A stretch of 28,437 nt of DNA, taken from JBCAWW01 sp039024315 (GTDB lineage: Bacteria; Bacteroidota; Bacteroidia; J057). Position 1 is the first letter of the stretch. Every line of letters begins with the position of its first letter. Made by a program: the position numbers and the translations under genes. The stretch is taken from NCBI GenBank assembly GCA_039024315.1, contig JBCCQN010000104.1, positions 1-28,437 on the forward strand, given 5' to 3'. Shown in pieces: positions 16,129 through 24,447 of the stretch. Under the pieces are notes generated by a model. That model was not told where the DNA came from and made no database searches. It saw only the letters and a list, made by a program, of their open reading frames with translations.

Positions 16129-16914
16129 TTATTGCGTGTTACCGCTCATAGCGGACAACATACCACCGTAAACACGGTTCAGTTTCTGTAAGTTAGCAGT
16201 CAAGCTTTGCATACCATCTTTGTAGCTTTCAGCGTCTTTAGCTGCGTCAGTCATACTAGACATAGCTTCAGAGAGGCTACCATAGAATTGGTTGAGAGAC
16301 TTGAGGTGAGTCTGGGCATCCTGAAGTTCTAGCTCATAGATAGAGTTCAATTGCTTCAAGTTAGTGGTGATATGTTGTACTTGCTCGTGATAAGCTTTTG
16401 CATCACCAGCAGCGGCAGCAAAACCAGACATAGAATCAACTGCTACATTATAGCTTTGGTTAAGGCTATCTACTTTAGAAGCAGCTTCTTTGATCTTAGA
16501 AGTGTACTCATTAGTGGCTGAAGCCGCGTCAGTAACTGAAGACAGTTTAGAGACGTTATCGTTTAGGCCAGTAAGAGTGGTTGATAATTCACCAAACACG
16601 CTTCCGTCTAGAGAAGAAAGGCTATTAGTCCAAGAAGTATCTAAGGCTGGAGCTGAATCTGGAACAAATTCGTCGTCAGCAAGAACAGGATAAACACGTT
16701 CCCAGCTATAATCTTCGTCTGGAGCATCAAATGCAGAGATCAAGAATACAAATGCTTCGGTAAACATCCCGATGATGAGCATTTCGTTAGCGAAAGGCCA
16801 GTGAAGGATTTTGAACAATGCACCTACGATTACTACAGCTGCTGCAGCTCCGTAGATAAAGTTCATTATTACTTTTGCTCTTGGGGATTTTAAGCCCGTT
16901 TTTTTTAATGCCAT
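16129..16914 (-). CDS. gldL: GldL/PorL inner-membrane motor protein
   Basis: GldL forms a pentamer around two GldM helices and is the proton-conducting part of the T9SS motor. The 261-residue protein has two transmembrane helices (about 17-37 and 44-64) with the conserved set Tyr21, Lys35, His38 and Glu53 (FIYG, ALFKILHW, FTEAFVFLISAF), matching Tyr13, Lys27, His30 and Glu49 of the Flavobacterium johnsoniae protein. Glu53 would be the proton-handling carboxylate. Residues about 95-258 are a long cytoplasmic region with three similar coiled-coil segments (LNQSYNVAVDSMSGF, LNSIYELEL, LNRVYGGMLSAMSG). Preceded by a 160-bp gap with a hairpin after gldK. Confidence 0.95.
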   Translation of the reverse strand: MALKKTGLKSPRAKVIMNFIYGAAAAVVIVGALFKILHWPFANEMLIIGMFTEAFVFLISAFDAPDEDYSWERVYPVLADDEFVPDSAPALDTSWTNSLSSLDGSVFGELSTTLTGLNDNVSKLSSVTDAASATNEYTSKIKEAASKVDSLNQSYNVAVDSMSGFAAAAGDAKAYHEQVQHITTNLKQLNSIYELELQDAQTHLKSLNQFYGSLSEAMSSMTDAAKDAESYKDGMQSLTANLQKLNRVYGGMLSAMSGNTQ

Positions 16915-16982
16915 TTTTAAGTTTCCTTAAATTTTAACTTTTGCCTGATAAAAGAATGAAATCTAATGAAAGAGAATATAAA

Positions 16983-17022
16983 GGTGCTGTCTCTCGTAAT
17001 TCGATCGACGGGAGACAACACC
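16983..17022 (-). terminator. hairpin between gldK and gldL, possible attenuator
   Basis: On the minus strand GGTGTTGTCTCCCGT pairs with ACGAGAGACAGCACC (two mismatches, 10-nt loop) and is followed by TTTATATT. It lies 50 bp after the gldK stop and about 70 bp before gldL, so it would reduce or regulate transcription into gldLMN. Confidence 0.6.
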
Positions 17023-17074
17023 CACTTAATTTTTATGCCAGTTCAGTTTTGATATTTCTGTACTCAGAAATGAA

Positions 17075-18151
17075 TTAAAATCCTCCTACTGCTCCTGAGC
17101 GACCAATTACCGTAACCACACTACGGAAACCGATAAATGATTTAGCAGTATCAGCATACTCGTAAGAACGAGCGCCACAAGAGAGGAAATATCCGATATC
17201 TTTCCAAGAACCACCGCGAGTAACTTTACGGATCTTAGCACCACCTGGAAGGCGATCATCTTCGGTAAAGCGACGGTCATAGAATACCGGATTCAAATCG
17301 TGTGCGTAAGAATAGCCAGTTTCTTCAAAGTCATCTTCACACCACTCGGCCACGTTGCCAGGCATGTTGAACAAGCCGTAGTCATTCGGGAAGTAAGCGT
17401 CGATTGGAGCAGTGTACTCGAAGTTATCAGCGATGTAATCACCACGTCCAGGTTTGAAGTTAGCTAGGAAACATCCTTTAGAGTTGCGCAGATAAGGACC
17501 TTCCCAAGGATAGAGTTTGTGCTCGTAACCACCACGTGCTCCGTATTCCCACTCAGCTTCGGTAGGGAGGCGGAAACGTGGCATAGGAGCCAATTCCTTT
17601 TCTTCACGATATTGATTTAAGTGGGCTGTACGCCACTTACAAAATTCTTGGGCAGCATACCAGCTTACACCCACCACTGGATAGTTATCAAAGGCAGGGT
17701 GCCAGAAATAGTTTTCCATGAAGGGCTCATTGTAAGAGTACGTGAAGTCGCGTACCCATACCATGGTATCAGGGATGATGACATCAGCGTAGGCAGGGTC
17801 GATAGTATCGAGGGCGCCGTTTTGCTGGAATGCCTCTTCAGTGTCTGTAGGACCGTAAAGAAACTGACGGTACTCGTTGTTAGAAACCTCGGTTTCATCC
17901 ATAAAGTAGGCACTGATGGTAATCTGACGATTATGAGCGATCTGAGAGTAAGGTACGTCTTGATCGTTCTGACCCATGTGAAAGCTACCTGGGGGGATGT
18001 AAACCATACCTAGTGGCTGGTACTGATCCCATTCGGGACGATCCATTACGCCAGTAAGCTCACCATGATGTCCTGTTCCAGAGCCTCCAAACAAGCCACA
18101 ACCAGTGACGAAGAATGCCAGGACGGCAAGCATTAGAAATACATTTTTCAT
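17075..18151 (-). CDS. gldK: GldK/PorK outer-membrane ring lipoprotein
   Basis: Lipoprotein with a formylglycine-generating-enzyme-like (SUMF1) fold; with GldN it forms the large periplasmic ring of the T9SS under the outer membrane. From ATG 18151 the product (358 residues) starts with a lipoprotein signal, LAFFVTGC, with Cys18 as the lipid site; a TTG six codons upstream is less likely. The FGE-like domain shows MVYIPPGSFHMGQ, VGVSWYAAQEFCKWR, RLPTEAEWEYGARGG, NVAEWCEDDF and RGGSW...RSYEYADTAKSFIGFR. First of the gldKLMN order. A 205-bp gap to porP suggests its own promoter. Confidence 0.94.
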   Translation of the reverse strand: MKNVFLMLAVLAFFVTGCGLFGGSGTGHHGELTGVMDRPEWDQYQPLGMVYIPPGSFHMGQNDQDVPYSQIAHNRQITISAYFMDETEVSNNEYRQFLYGPTDTEEAFQQNGALDTIDPAYADVIIPDTMVWVRDFTYSYNEPFMENYFWHPAFDNYPVVGVSWYAAQEFCKWRTAHLNQYREEKELAPMPRFRLPTEAEWEYGARGGYEHKLYPWEGPYLRNSKGCFLANFKPGRGDYIADNFEYTAPIDAYFPNDYGLFNMPGNVAEWCEDDFEETGYSYAHDLNPVFYDRRFTEDDRLPGGAKIRKVTRGGSWKDIGYFLSCGARSYEYADTAKSFIGFRSVVTVIGRSGAVGGF

Positions 18152-18356
18152 ATCTGCGCTAAATTTCAATAAGTATGGATTTCAGTAGAATACGATTTGC
18201 AATGCTTCAAATGGAAAAACTGATATTCAATTGCCGCTTCGAATTAATCCATTTGCTAATTATTACGCTATTTTAAAAAGATTATTGAATACTTTAAAAG
18301 TAATTCTCCACATTTTTTAACACCTGATAGAAGACTTACCCTAATTGTAAGTTCTA

Positions 18357-19355
18357 TTATGGGATGAGGCCACTATTGTTGTCTTTCTTAACACCATCGG
18401 CCGCTCCATTACGACCAACACCTCCACGTAGAGAGTAAGTAAGTATAATCTCATGCGAGCTAAGATCTTGACTAGCATTGAGAGGACTCAAGGTATAGTC
18501 AAAAGAATATCCCAAAAACATCCGATCATTAACATCGAAACCCAATATCGCTGAAAAGGAATCATTGAATCCACGATAGGATAAGCCGCCGGTTAGTACT
18601 TTATAGTCAGCAAATACGCTAACATCAAACTGAGGAGGGAAAGTTCCCTCGGTGCGGGCAAAGACCATGGGCGTGATAGAAAAAATATCTTCTTCTCCAT
18701 CTGCCGACTGGGTGATAGGGATTTTATAGCCTGCCATTACGTAAAAAGAACGAGGAACAGTCGTGGTGGTACCTACATCTTGTAAAAAGAGTCCTTCAAC
18801 AGAAGGTTCTAGGAGGTCCTGACCACTTATTCCAATAGTTAAACGATCATCCAGTCCAGAAAAGTATATTCCTGCACCTAAATTTGGGATAAAAGATGTC
18901 GCGGAATAAAAACCCATTCCAACTAAGGGATCTGGCACCCCATCAGGAGTAACAAAATCGCCATTGATTGCCTTCTGCAATATGCCTCCGTTAACTCCGA
19001 TACTGAGTTTATTGCCTGCACCGAATACGAATTGATAAGAATAAGCAACATTCAGGCCAGTTGTGGAAATCGGTCCTAGTTGATCACCGATTAGGTAAGC
19101 GCCCAATCCCATGTTGTCAGTGAGGCCTACATCTGCGGTGATCGCAGAAGTTCTGGGAGCACCATCGATACCCACCCACTGGAGTCGCCCTAAAAAGGCT
19201 AGTTTGATTCCCTGATCGTCTCCTTGAGTCATCCCAGCCGCGGCGGGATTATAAAGGACGGGAGTATAACGATACATGGTGTTTTGGATATACACCTGAG
19301 CCGATACAGACAAGCTGAACGTCAAAAACAGTAGCAATAAGGCGAAGTTCTTCAT
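18357..19355 (-). CDS. PorP/SprF-family type IX secretion outer-membrane protein
   Basis: Outer-membrane beta-barrel of the PorP/SprF family, partners of the T9SS and of gliding adhesins. From ATG 19355 it is 332 residues with a signal peptide (MKNFALLLLFLTFSLSVSAQ). The family hallmark follows at once: NTMYRYTPVLYNPAAAGMTQ, then LAFLGRLQWVGIDGAPRTSAI, later GLNVAYSYQF and VTPDGVPDPL, ending with LGYSFDYTLSPL and SHEIILTYSL. A longer frame to 19415 adds an unlikely N-terminus. Directly upstream of gldK on the same strand, as often seen. PorP proteins are numerous in these genomes, so I give no numbered symbol. Confidence 0.92.
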   Translation of the reverse strand: MKNFALLLLFLTFSLSVSAQVYIQNTMYRYTPVLYNPAAAGMTQGDDQGIKLAFLGRLQWVGIDGAPRTSAITADVGLTDNMGLGAYLIGDQLGPISTTGLNVAYSYQFVFGAGNKLSIGVNGGILQKAINGDFVTPDGVPDPLVGMGFYSATSFIPNLGAGIYFSGLDDRLTIGISGQDLLEPSVEGLFLQDVGTTTTVPRSFYVMAGYKIPITQSADGEEDIFSITPMVFARTEGTFPPQFDVSVFADYKVLTGGLSYRGFNDSFSAILGFDVNDRMFLGYSFDYTLSPLNASQDLSSHEIILTYSLRGGVGRNGAADGVKKDNNSGLIP

Positions 19356-19468
19356 TGATATGGTAGATAAAAAAATCGCGAATCTAAATATCCGGTTTTT
19401 AGTCATATTTACCAAATAGACACTTTTGTTGCATGGACTCCCCCCTATAATGAAAAATTAATAAAAGG

Positions 19469-20236
19469 TTACACCATTTCTTGTCCAATGGATTTCATAT
19501 AGTGCTCGATAGCCGCTGTCATGGAAGGCAAATTGGGTTTAGGTGCCTCTACATCTAAGCGCAGATTGTGCTTCAGGGCTTCTTGGGCTGTCTTTGAGCC
19601 AAAGACAGCGATTCGAGTATCGTTTTGCTTAAAATCAGGGAAGTTGTGAAACAGTGATTCGATTCCCAAAGGAGAGAAGAAACAAATCATGTCGTAAAAA
19701 ATATTTTCCAAATCTGAGAGATCGCTATAGACCGTACGATATATAACTGTCTCAGTAACATCGATCCCTTTTTCTCTCATAAAGTCAGGCAAATCACGAC
19801 GGTGCCCTTCAATACAAGGGAATAAATATTTTTCTCCCTTATGTTTTTTGATAAATGGTACTAAGTCCATGGCAGTCCTCTGACCGACGCTCAGCTTACG
19901 CTTGCGAATGACAATGTACTTTTGGAGATATTTGGAGGTCGCCTCAGTCACACAGAAGTAGCGAGTCTCTGGCGGCATTTCGATCCGCATTTCATTGATC
20001 ACTCTAAAAAAGTGGTCAACGGCTACCTTACTAGTGAATACTACAGCAGTGAAATCTAAAGGATTTAAGCCCTGCTTCCTAAATTCGTTGAGAGAGACAC
20101 CCTCAACTTGGATAAACTTTCTAAAGGCTATGTCTATGCCCCAGCGATCTCCCATTACATAATAGGGTGAATTTTTGTCTGAGGGCTCAGGCTGTGAGAC
20201 GAGTATACTTTTTACGTGTTTGGGTGTACCTTCCAC
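19469..20236 (-). CDS. hemD: uroporphyrinogen-III synthase
   Basis: Cyclises hydroxymethylbilane to uroporphyrinogen III in heme/tetrapyrrole synthesis; cytosolic two-domain protein. The 255-residue product matches the Bacteroidota type: VKSILVSQPEPSDKNSPYY, the FIQVEGVSLNEFRKQ segment, AVVFTSKVAVDHFF, TRYFCVTEATSKYLQKYIVIRKRKL, and in the second domain VIYRTVYSD, CFFSPLGIESLF and IAVFGSKTAQEA. The start is GTG at 20236. The gene follows the HemC-like gene by 53 bp and the DUF4271 gene further up, all on the minus strand. Confidence 0.92.
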   Translation of the reverse strand: MEGTPKHVKSILVSQPEPSDKNSPYYVMGDRWGIDIAFRKFIQVEGVSLNEFRKQGLNPLDFTAVVFTSKVAVDHFFRVINEMRIEMPPETRYFCVTEATSKYLQKYIVIRKRKLSVGQRTAMDLVPFIKKHKGEKYLFPCIEGHRRDLPDFMREKGIDVTETVIYRTVYSDLSDLENIFYDMICFFSPLGIESLFHNFPDFKQNDTRIAVFGSKTAQEALKHNLRLDVEAPKPNLPSMTAAIEHYMKSIGQEMV

Positions 20237-20289
20237 TATGATATATTGATTTTCTCTTCTTGAAAAATTACTCAGTAATGCATCCCTTA

Positions 20290-21119
20290 TTAAACAGGAC
20301 CTTGTGCTTGTTCTATACTTTGGAGTTTATCTGCTAGCATTTGTGCACACATTTGAGGCTTAAGTTCAGATATGCTTACCTCTGTTTGTAGCATTTCTTG
20401 CTTATCTGGGTTCATCCAACCTCCTCGCATGCTGATGCTATCACCAATCACACTGGCAACCCCAAACAAATAAGGTCTTAGTGTTTGAGGCACGAGTTGG
20501 GCAAATTGCTTCTCGCAAGCCCAAGCGATCTCCTCTGTCCTGCGATGCATAGCATTGCGAATTTGCGTTCCCCAAAGGGTATCCTCACCTCCAAAAGCTA
20601 GACTAAGGCCGCGCCCTAATGCTGGAGGAAATGTATGAGGGTTTCCCCGCTGGGTAACGTAAGCACTCATCCCTAAGCGATCCACTGTAGCTTGCGGCAA
20701 CATCATCCCATCTATCTGATCAGATGCTAAAAGCGCAAGGGGGTCTACAATTGGGTCTTTTATCAAAACTGGATCGATATGTCCAAAATAACGCTTAAGT
20801 AATGCTTCATGCAGGGAGGTCAAAACGCCTATCTTCCATCTGCCAGCAAAGTTCTCCAATTGGACACTTTTGTCCTTGGCCACGATCACCTCACGTAGGG
20901 AAGCCCTACGAGATACAAACAATGGGGGAGCATACCTCTCATATAGATGAGAGTTTGCCTTTACCACAAAGAGCTCAATTTTTTTTGCTCTAACGCTTCC
21001 CAAGGCTCCGCCACTGTAACAAGCTCTACCGTTTCCCCAGATTGTTCAAACCAATCCAAGACTGGTTGAAGAATCGCAAATGCTTCTTTGCCGGGTTGTA
21101 CACCTACTTTTAGTGCCAT
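20290..21119 (-). CDS. HemC-like protein lacking catalytic residues, interrupted by a frameshift
   Basis: Two minus-strand frames combine into one HemC-fold protein of about 276 residues. The first starts at ATG 21119 (MALKVGVQPGKEAFAIL) and stops at 20961; the second, open from 21003 to 20290, continues the homology. They join at an A8 run (20979-20986) if one extra A is read. HemC-like signs are VELVTVAEPW, APPLFVSRRASLREVIV (usual REDPRDALV), WKIGVLTSL (usual RVGTSSLRR), FPPALGRGLSLAF (usual PAPGQGALAIE) and FGVASVIGDSISMRG. The catalytic Asp (E. coli Asp84, in HSxKDxP), the substrate Arg pair and the cofactor Cys (Cys242, in GGCQVPIG) are all replaced, and about 25 residues near GGKGLF are missing. 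It starts 4 bp after the DUF4271 stop and is followed by hemD. Probably a pseudoenzyme; decay to pseudogene is the alternative. Confidence 0.7.
20979..20986 (-). other. A8 slippage-prone run at the HemC-like frame switch
   Basis: On the minus strand the sequence reads GAGC-A8-TTGAGC. In frame one it encodes EQKKLSSLW then TAA. Rereading one A gives EQKKIELFVVK and opens the downstream frame. The run contains the A AAA AAA heptamer typical of -1 frameshifting and is also prone to polymerase slippage and to sequencing indels. Confidence 0.75.
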
Positions 21120-21123
21120 ATGG

Positions 21124-22677
21124 CTAAAACCAAATAAGGTACGGTATGAGATTGAGCGCGCAAATATACAAAAAATTAACGGCAGAAGAAAAGCTGAACA
21201 AACGTTGGAGACCTAAGAAAAATATATAAGCACGGCGAATCAGATATATTAGCGCCAACAAAAGGAAAATACTTAAAAGCCAACCGCCCCAAAGCGTATC
21301 CATAAACTGAATCAATCCGACGGGTAGGCTCATAAATAATATTAAAGGAAAGGAGGCCGCAATCTCTATACTCATGATTCCTTCTACCAGACCCTTAATG
21401 CCGAAGCCGCGACCTAAGACGACTAAAAAAAGATATTTCAAGCCAAACCAGATTAAGCTTAGTTCAGTGCTTCGCACGAATATTTGCCATAGGCTTTTTG
21501 AGCCATAAAACCAGACGTTGAGCAAGCTCCAATCCCTAATAATGTTAAGCTGCTCCCATTCATTTTCTCGCAGTACATAATATACCAGTAGCGAGATAAG
21601 GATGCTGAGATTGATTCCTTTTAAGATCATCAGGATACCTAACAGTCCAGTATTGGAACCCGTAGCATCCAGAGAGGTGCTCAGGTGCATCTTGGGATTA
21701 GAAAGAAAACCTAGCTGACTGCTAAAATATCCAGGGTTGAGCAGTTTGAGGAGAAACATACTCAAGAGAGGGAAAAGAATCATGAAGATCAGTCCGATGG
21801 GGTAGTCCACTTTAGCAGGATTGATGACGGACCTACTGTTGAGGGGCCATATATCACCATAGTGATTGGTACGATTTGCCTTTTGGTCTAACCAGAATCG
21901 TGCAGGGGTAGGGAAGTCCCTGGCGGCGAAGGGATAAGCATTAATTAAGCAAAGTTGACTGGTATCTTCTAAATGCGTTACCTCTATTAAGCCTAGTTTG
22001 CCACACAGCAGTTGTAGTTGACGATCAGGTGGAAAGGCAAAATGTACGTATTGGATATTGGCGTCAATAACCGCTTGCAGATTACGAACCGCTTCAAAGA
22101 GATTAAACTTATAGGCATGTGCCCTGTAATAAGGGGCAACGATTGCAATCGTATCTGCAGTTGAGACTTCCTTTAGCGGCTGCTTCTTGGCTTGCTCTAA
22201 TTGTTGGCGATTGAGTAAAAGGGGTGCCTCTAGCATAGCCAAAAAGGGACTGGGATGCCAAGTCATACTTTCTCCGAGACTCAAGATTACTACTAGTTCA
22301 TTCCATTCCCCCAGGCGAATCAACTGAGGGGGGATGGCTATAAAACTCGTCCCAAAGGCTTGGGTTGACATACCCAAATAGGCATCTCCTATCATGTATT
22401 CAGACTCCCAAGTCAATCCATCAAACCATAAAAAGAGAGAATCAGTCCCCAAACTATCGGGACCGCAAAAACGATAACTAAGCTTTGCCTCTTTGGCCTC
22501 TTGGGATATGTAAGGTAGTTGGATGCTGCGACGCTCATCGGCCACTTCTAACTCCCAAGCCTGATCCATGACCACTAGCGAAGGAATTGCAGGAGCCAAG
22601 AGAGAAGCGTTCACCGAAGGTGTGCTCCCAAACAAGGCAAAAACAAGACATAAAAAGCATAAAGCCGATCGCAGCAT
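21124..22677 (-). CDS. DUF4271 membrane protein with GH2-like extracytoplasmic region
   Basis: DUF4271 proteins are Bacteroidota membrane proteins of unknown function usually encoded beside hemD, as here. From ATG 22677 the product has 517 residues: a signal peptide (about 1-24), an extracytoplasmic region (about 25-290), then about six membrane helices (from YPIGLIFMILFPLLSMFLL to the C-terminal LYICALNLIPYLIWF) forming the DUF4271 domain. The first part (SLFLWFDGLTWESEYMIGD...WNELVVILS) resembles a GH2 sugar-binding jelly roll, and FEAVRNLQAVIDANIQYVHF...CGKLGLIEV resembles the GH2 barrel strand that reads NFNAVRTSHYP...CDxYGLYVIDE. No catalytic NE pair is visible. The TTG start at 22707 would begin inside the pckA terminator and is rejected. 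The stop is 4 bp before the HemC-like start. Confidence 0.78.
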   Translation of the reverse strand: MLRSALCFLCLVFALFGSTPSVNASLLAPAIPSLVVMDQAWELEVADERRSIQLPYISQEAKEAKLSYRFCGPDSLGTDSLFLWFDGLTWESEYMIGDAYLGMSTQAFGTSFIAIPPQLIRLGEWNELVVILSLGESMTWHPSPFLAMLEAPLLLNRQQLEQAKKQPLKEVSTADTIAIVAPYYRAHAYKFNLFEAVRNLQAVIDANIQYVHFAFPPDRQLQLLCGKLGLIEVTHLEDTSQLCLINAYPFAARDFPTPARFWLDQKANRTNHYGDIWPLNSRSVINPAKVDYPIGLIFMILFPLLSMFLLKLLNPGYFSSQLGFLSNPKMHLSTSLDATGSNTGLLGILMILKGINLSILISLLVYYVLRENEWEQLNIIRDWSLLNVWFYGSKSLWQIFVRSTELSLIWFGLKYLFLVVLGRGFGIKGLVEGIMSIEIAASFPLILFMSLPVGLIQFMDTLWGGWLLSIFLLLALIYLIRRAYIFFLGLQRLFSFSSAVNFLYICALNLIPYLIWF

Positions 22678-22705
22678 GATGGGGGCAAAGATAGACAAAT
22701 AGCAC

Positions 22706-22730
22706 AAAAAAGAGCACCCGAAGGTGCTCT
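22706..22730 (-). terminator. intrinsic terminator of pckA
   Basis: Minus-strand AGAGCACC-TTCG-GGTGCTCT hairpin (22711-22730) with a UUCG-type loop followed by six T. It lies 37 bp past the pckA stop and about 30 bp before the DUF4271 start. Confidence 0.9.
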
Positions 22731-22766
22731 AAATTATGGGCGAGGGTTTGAGATAAAACCCAGATT

Positions 22767-24374
22767 TTACGATATGATCGCTACTTTGGGCATAGCTGCT
22801 AGGATCTCTTCGTTAGCAAAATCGCGATAGAGGGCGAAGTTTTCTTCGAAGGCACGCGCTAGTTTTTGCGCGGTTTGATCAAAAGCATTGGCGTCAGCCC
22901 AAGTAGAGCGCGGAGAGAGGACTTCTGCAGGTACGTTTGGTACGCTTTGCGGAACGGCCAACCCAAATGTTTCATCAGTTTTGTATTCAACATTGTCGAG
23001 CTTGCCGGCCAAAGCCGCAGAAATCATGGCGCGGGTATGAGATAGCTTCATGCGATTACCGACACCGTAGCTACCGCCAGTCCAACCCGTATTGACCAAC
23101 CATACATTTACATCATGCTTGCGAATGCGCTCACCGAGCATTTCGGCATAGCGAGTTGGGTGCAAAGGCAAAAATGGCTCACCAAAACAAGCAGAGAAAG
23201 TGGTTACGGGCTCAGTGATACCTTCTTCAGTACCAGCAACTTTAGCGGTATAGCCAGAAATAAACTGGAACATCGCCTGACCAGGAGTGAGCTTTGCAAT
23301 CGGAGGTAGTACTCCAAAGGCATCACAAGTCAAGAAGAAGATATTTTTAGGAGTGCCTCCAACAGAAGGTTCTGCAATCCCATCGATGTGATGGATTGGG
23401 TAGGCAACACGAGTATTTTGAGTGATAGAGGTATCTGCGAAGTTGATGTGGCGCGCTTCGTCTTCAAAAGTAGTATTCTCTACTAGCGCACCATGCTTGA
23501 TCGCATTCCAGATCTGAGGTTCTTTTTCTGGGCTCAAATCAATCACTTTGGCATAGCAGCCACCTTCAAAGTTAAATACACCCTCATCGCTCCAAGCATG
23601 CTCATCATCACCGATTAGTTGACGATCTGGATCAGCCGAAAGCGTAGTCTTACCTGTACCAGATAGGCCAAAGAAAACCGCCGTATCACCTTCTCTACCG
23701 ATATTGGAAGAGCAATGCATAGATAGTACGTCTTTCATCGGTAGGATATAATTCATGACCGTGAAGATGCCTTTCTTGATTTCACCAGTGTATCCACTAC
23801 CGCCGATTAGGATAATTTTCTCGCTGAAATTGACCAGCGTAAAGTTTTCTTGACGTGTACCGTCTACTTCAGGATCTGCTTCAAATTCTGGGACAGCGAT
23901 TACGTGCCACTCTGGTTCGAAGTCAGCCAGTTCATTTGCCTCTGGACGAATGAACATATTATTTACAAAGAGGTTGGGCCAAGGAGCTGTGTTGACTACC
24001 CGTACTTTGAGGCGATAGCGTGGGTCAGCCCCCGCATATACATCGCGTGCAAAAACCTCTTTACCTTGTAGATAAGCTTGTACCTTGGTGAATAGCTGCT
24101 TGTAGCCTTCAGAGGAGAATTCTTGGTTGACATCACCCCACCAGACTGTATCCGCGGTCGCTTCATCCTTAACGACGAATTTGTCCTTAGGAGAACGCCC
24201 TGTAAATTTGCCTGTCTTGACGCACAGAGCGCCGTTGTCAGCCAAAGTTCCTTGGCCTCTACGGATCGTCTCTTCGATGAGCGCGGAAGGAGAAATATTC
24301 CAATGAACCTTGCCGACTTTTTGTAGTGAAACACTTTCTAGCCCGAGCTTGGGTTCGTTTGATGGAAAACGCAT
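22767..24374 (-). CDS. pckA: phosphoenolpyruvate carboxykinase (ATP)
   Basis: Converts oxaloacetate and ATP to phosphoenolpyruvate, CO2 and ADP, the entry step of gluconeogenesis; cytosolic. The 535-residue length matches the ATP-dependent family. Seen are the TGRSPKDKFVV substrate loop (about 58-68), GLSGTGKT kinase-1a P-loop (236-243), LIGDDEHAW kinase-2/metal motif (about 253-261) and the downstream FEGGCYAK, NTRVAYPI and NTGWTGGSYGVGNRMKL segments. The start is ATG 24374, about 43 bp below a perfect Bacteroidota promoter; an inverted repeat overlapping its -33 box suggests control by a DNA-binding protein, plausible for a carbon-regulated gene. A strong terminator follows. Confidence 0.97.
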   Translation of the reverse strand: MRFPSNEPKLGLESVSLQKVGKVHWNISPSALIEETIRRGQGTLADNGALCVKTGKFTGRSPKDKFVVKDEATADTVWWGDVNQEFSSEGYKQLFTKVQAYLQGKEVFARDVYAGADPRYRLKVRVVNTAPWPNLFVNNMFIRPEANELADFEPEWHVIAVPEFEADPEVDGTRQENFTLVNFSEKIILIGGSGYTGEIKKGIFTVMNYILPMKDVLSMHCSSNIGREGDTAVFFGLSGTGKTTLSADPDRQLIGDDEHAWSDEGVFNFEGGCYAKVIDLSPEKEPQIWNAIKHGALVENTTFEDEARHINFADTSITQNTRVAYPIHHIDGIAEPSVGGTPKNIFFLTCDAFGVLPPIAKLTPGQAMFQFISGYTAKVAGTEEGITEPVTTFSACFGEPFLPLHPTRYAEMLGERIRKHDVNVWLVNTGWTGGSYGVGNRMKLSHTRAMISAALAGKLDNVEYKTDETFGLAVPQSVPNVPAEVLSPRSTWADANAFDQTAQKLARAFEENFALYRDFANEEILAAMPKVAIIS

Positions 24375-24416
24375 AATCAGTTGCTTAATTTTGAGGATTA
24401 AAAGCTAATGCAAAGT

Positions 24417-24447
24417 CAAATCTACGAAATCAATTTTACCACGCAAA
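24417..24447 (-). promoter_or_regulatory. Bacteroidota-type promoter of pckA
   Basis: On the minus strand TTTG (24444-24447), 19 bp spacer, then TAGATTTG (24417-24424): an exact match to the Bacteroidota sigma-ABfr consensus TTTG-N19/21-TAnnTTTG. The distance to the pckA ATG (24374) gives a leader of roughly 35-40 nt. Confidence 0.85.

Noticed and set aside
20290..21003. HemC-like gene starting at TTG 21003 as an intact shorter protein
   Set aside because: Homology to the N-terminal part of HemC (VELV region) lies in the other frame upstream, which has an ATG 4 bp after the previous stop; the split is better explained by the A8 run.
22678..22707. TTG start that would add ten residues to the DUF4271 protein
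   Set aside because: It would begin within the pckA terminator, and the ATG at 22677 gives a clean signal peptide.
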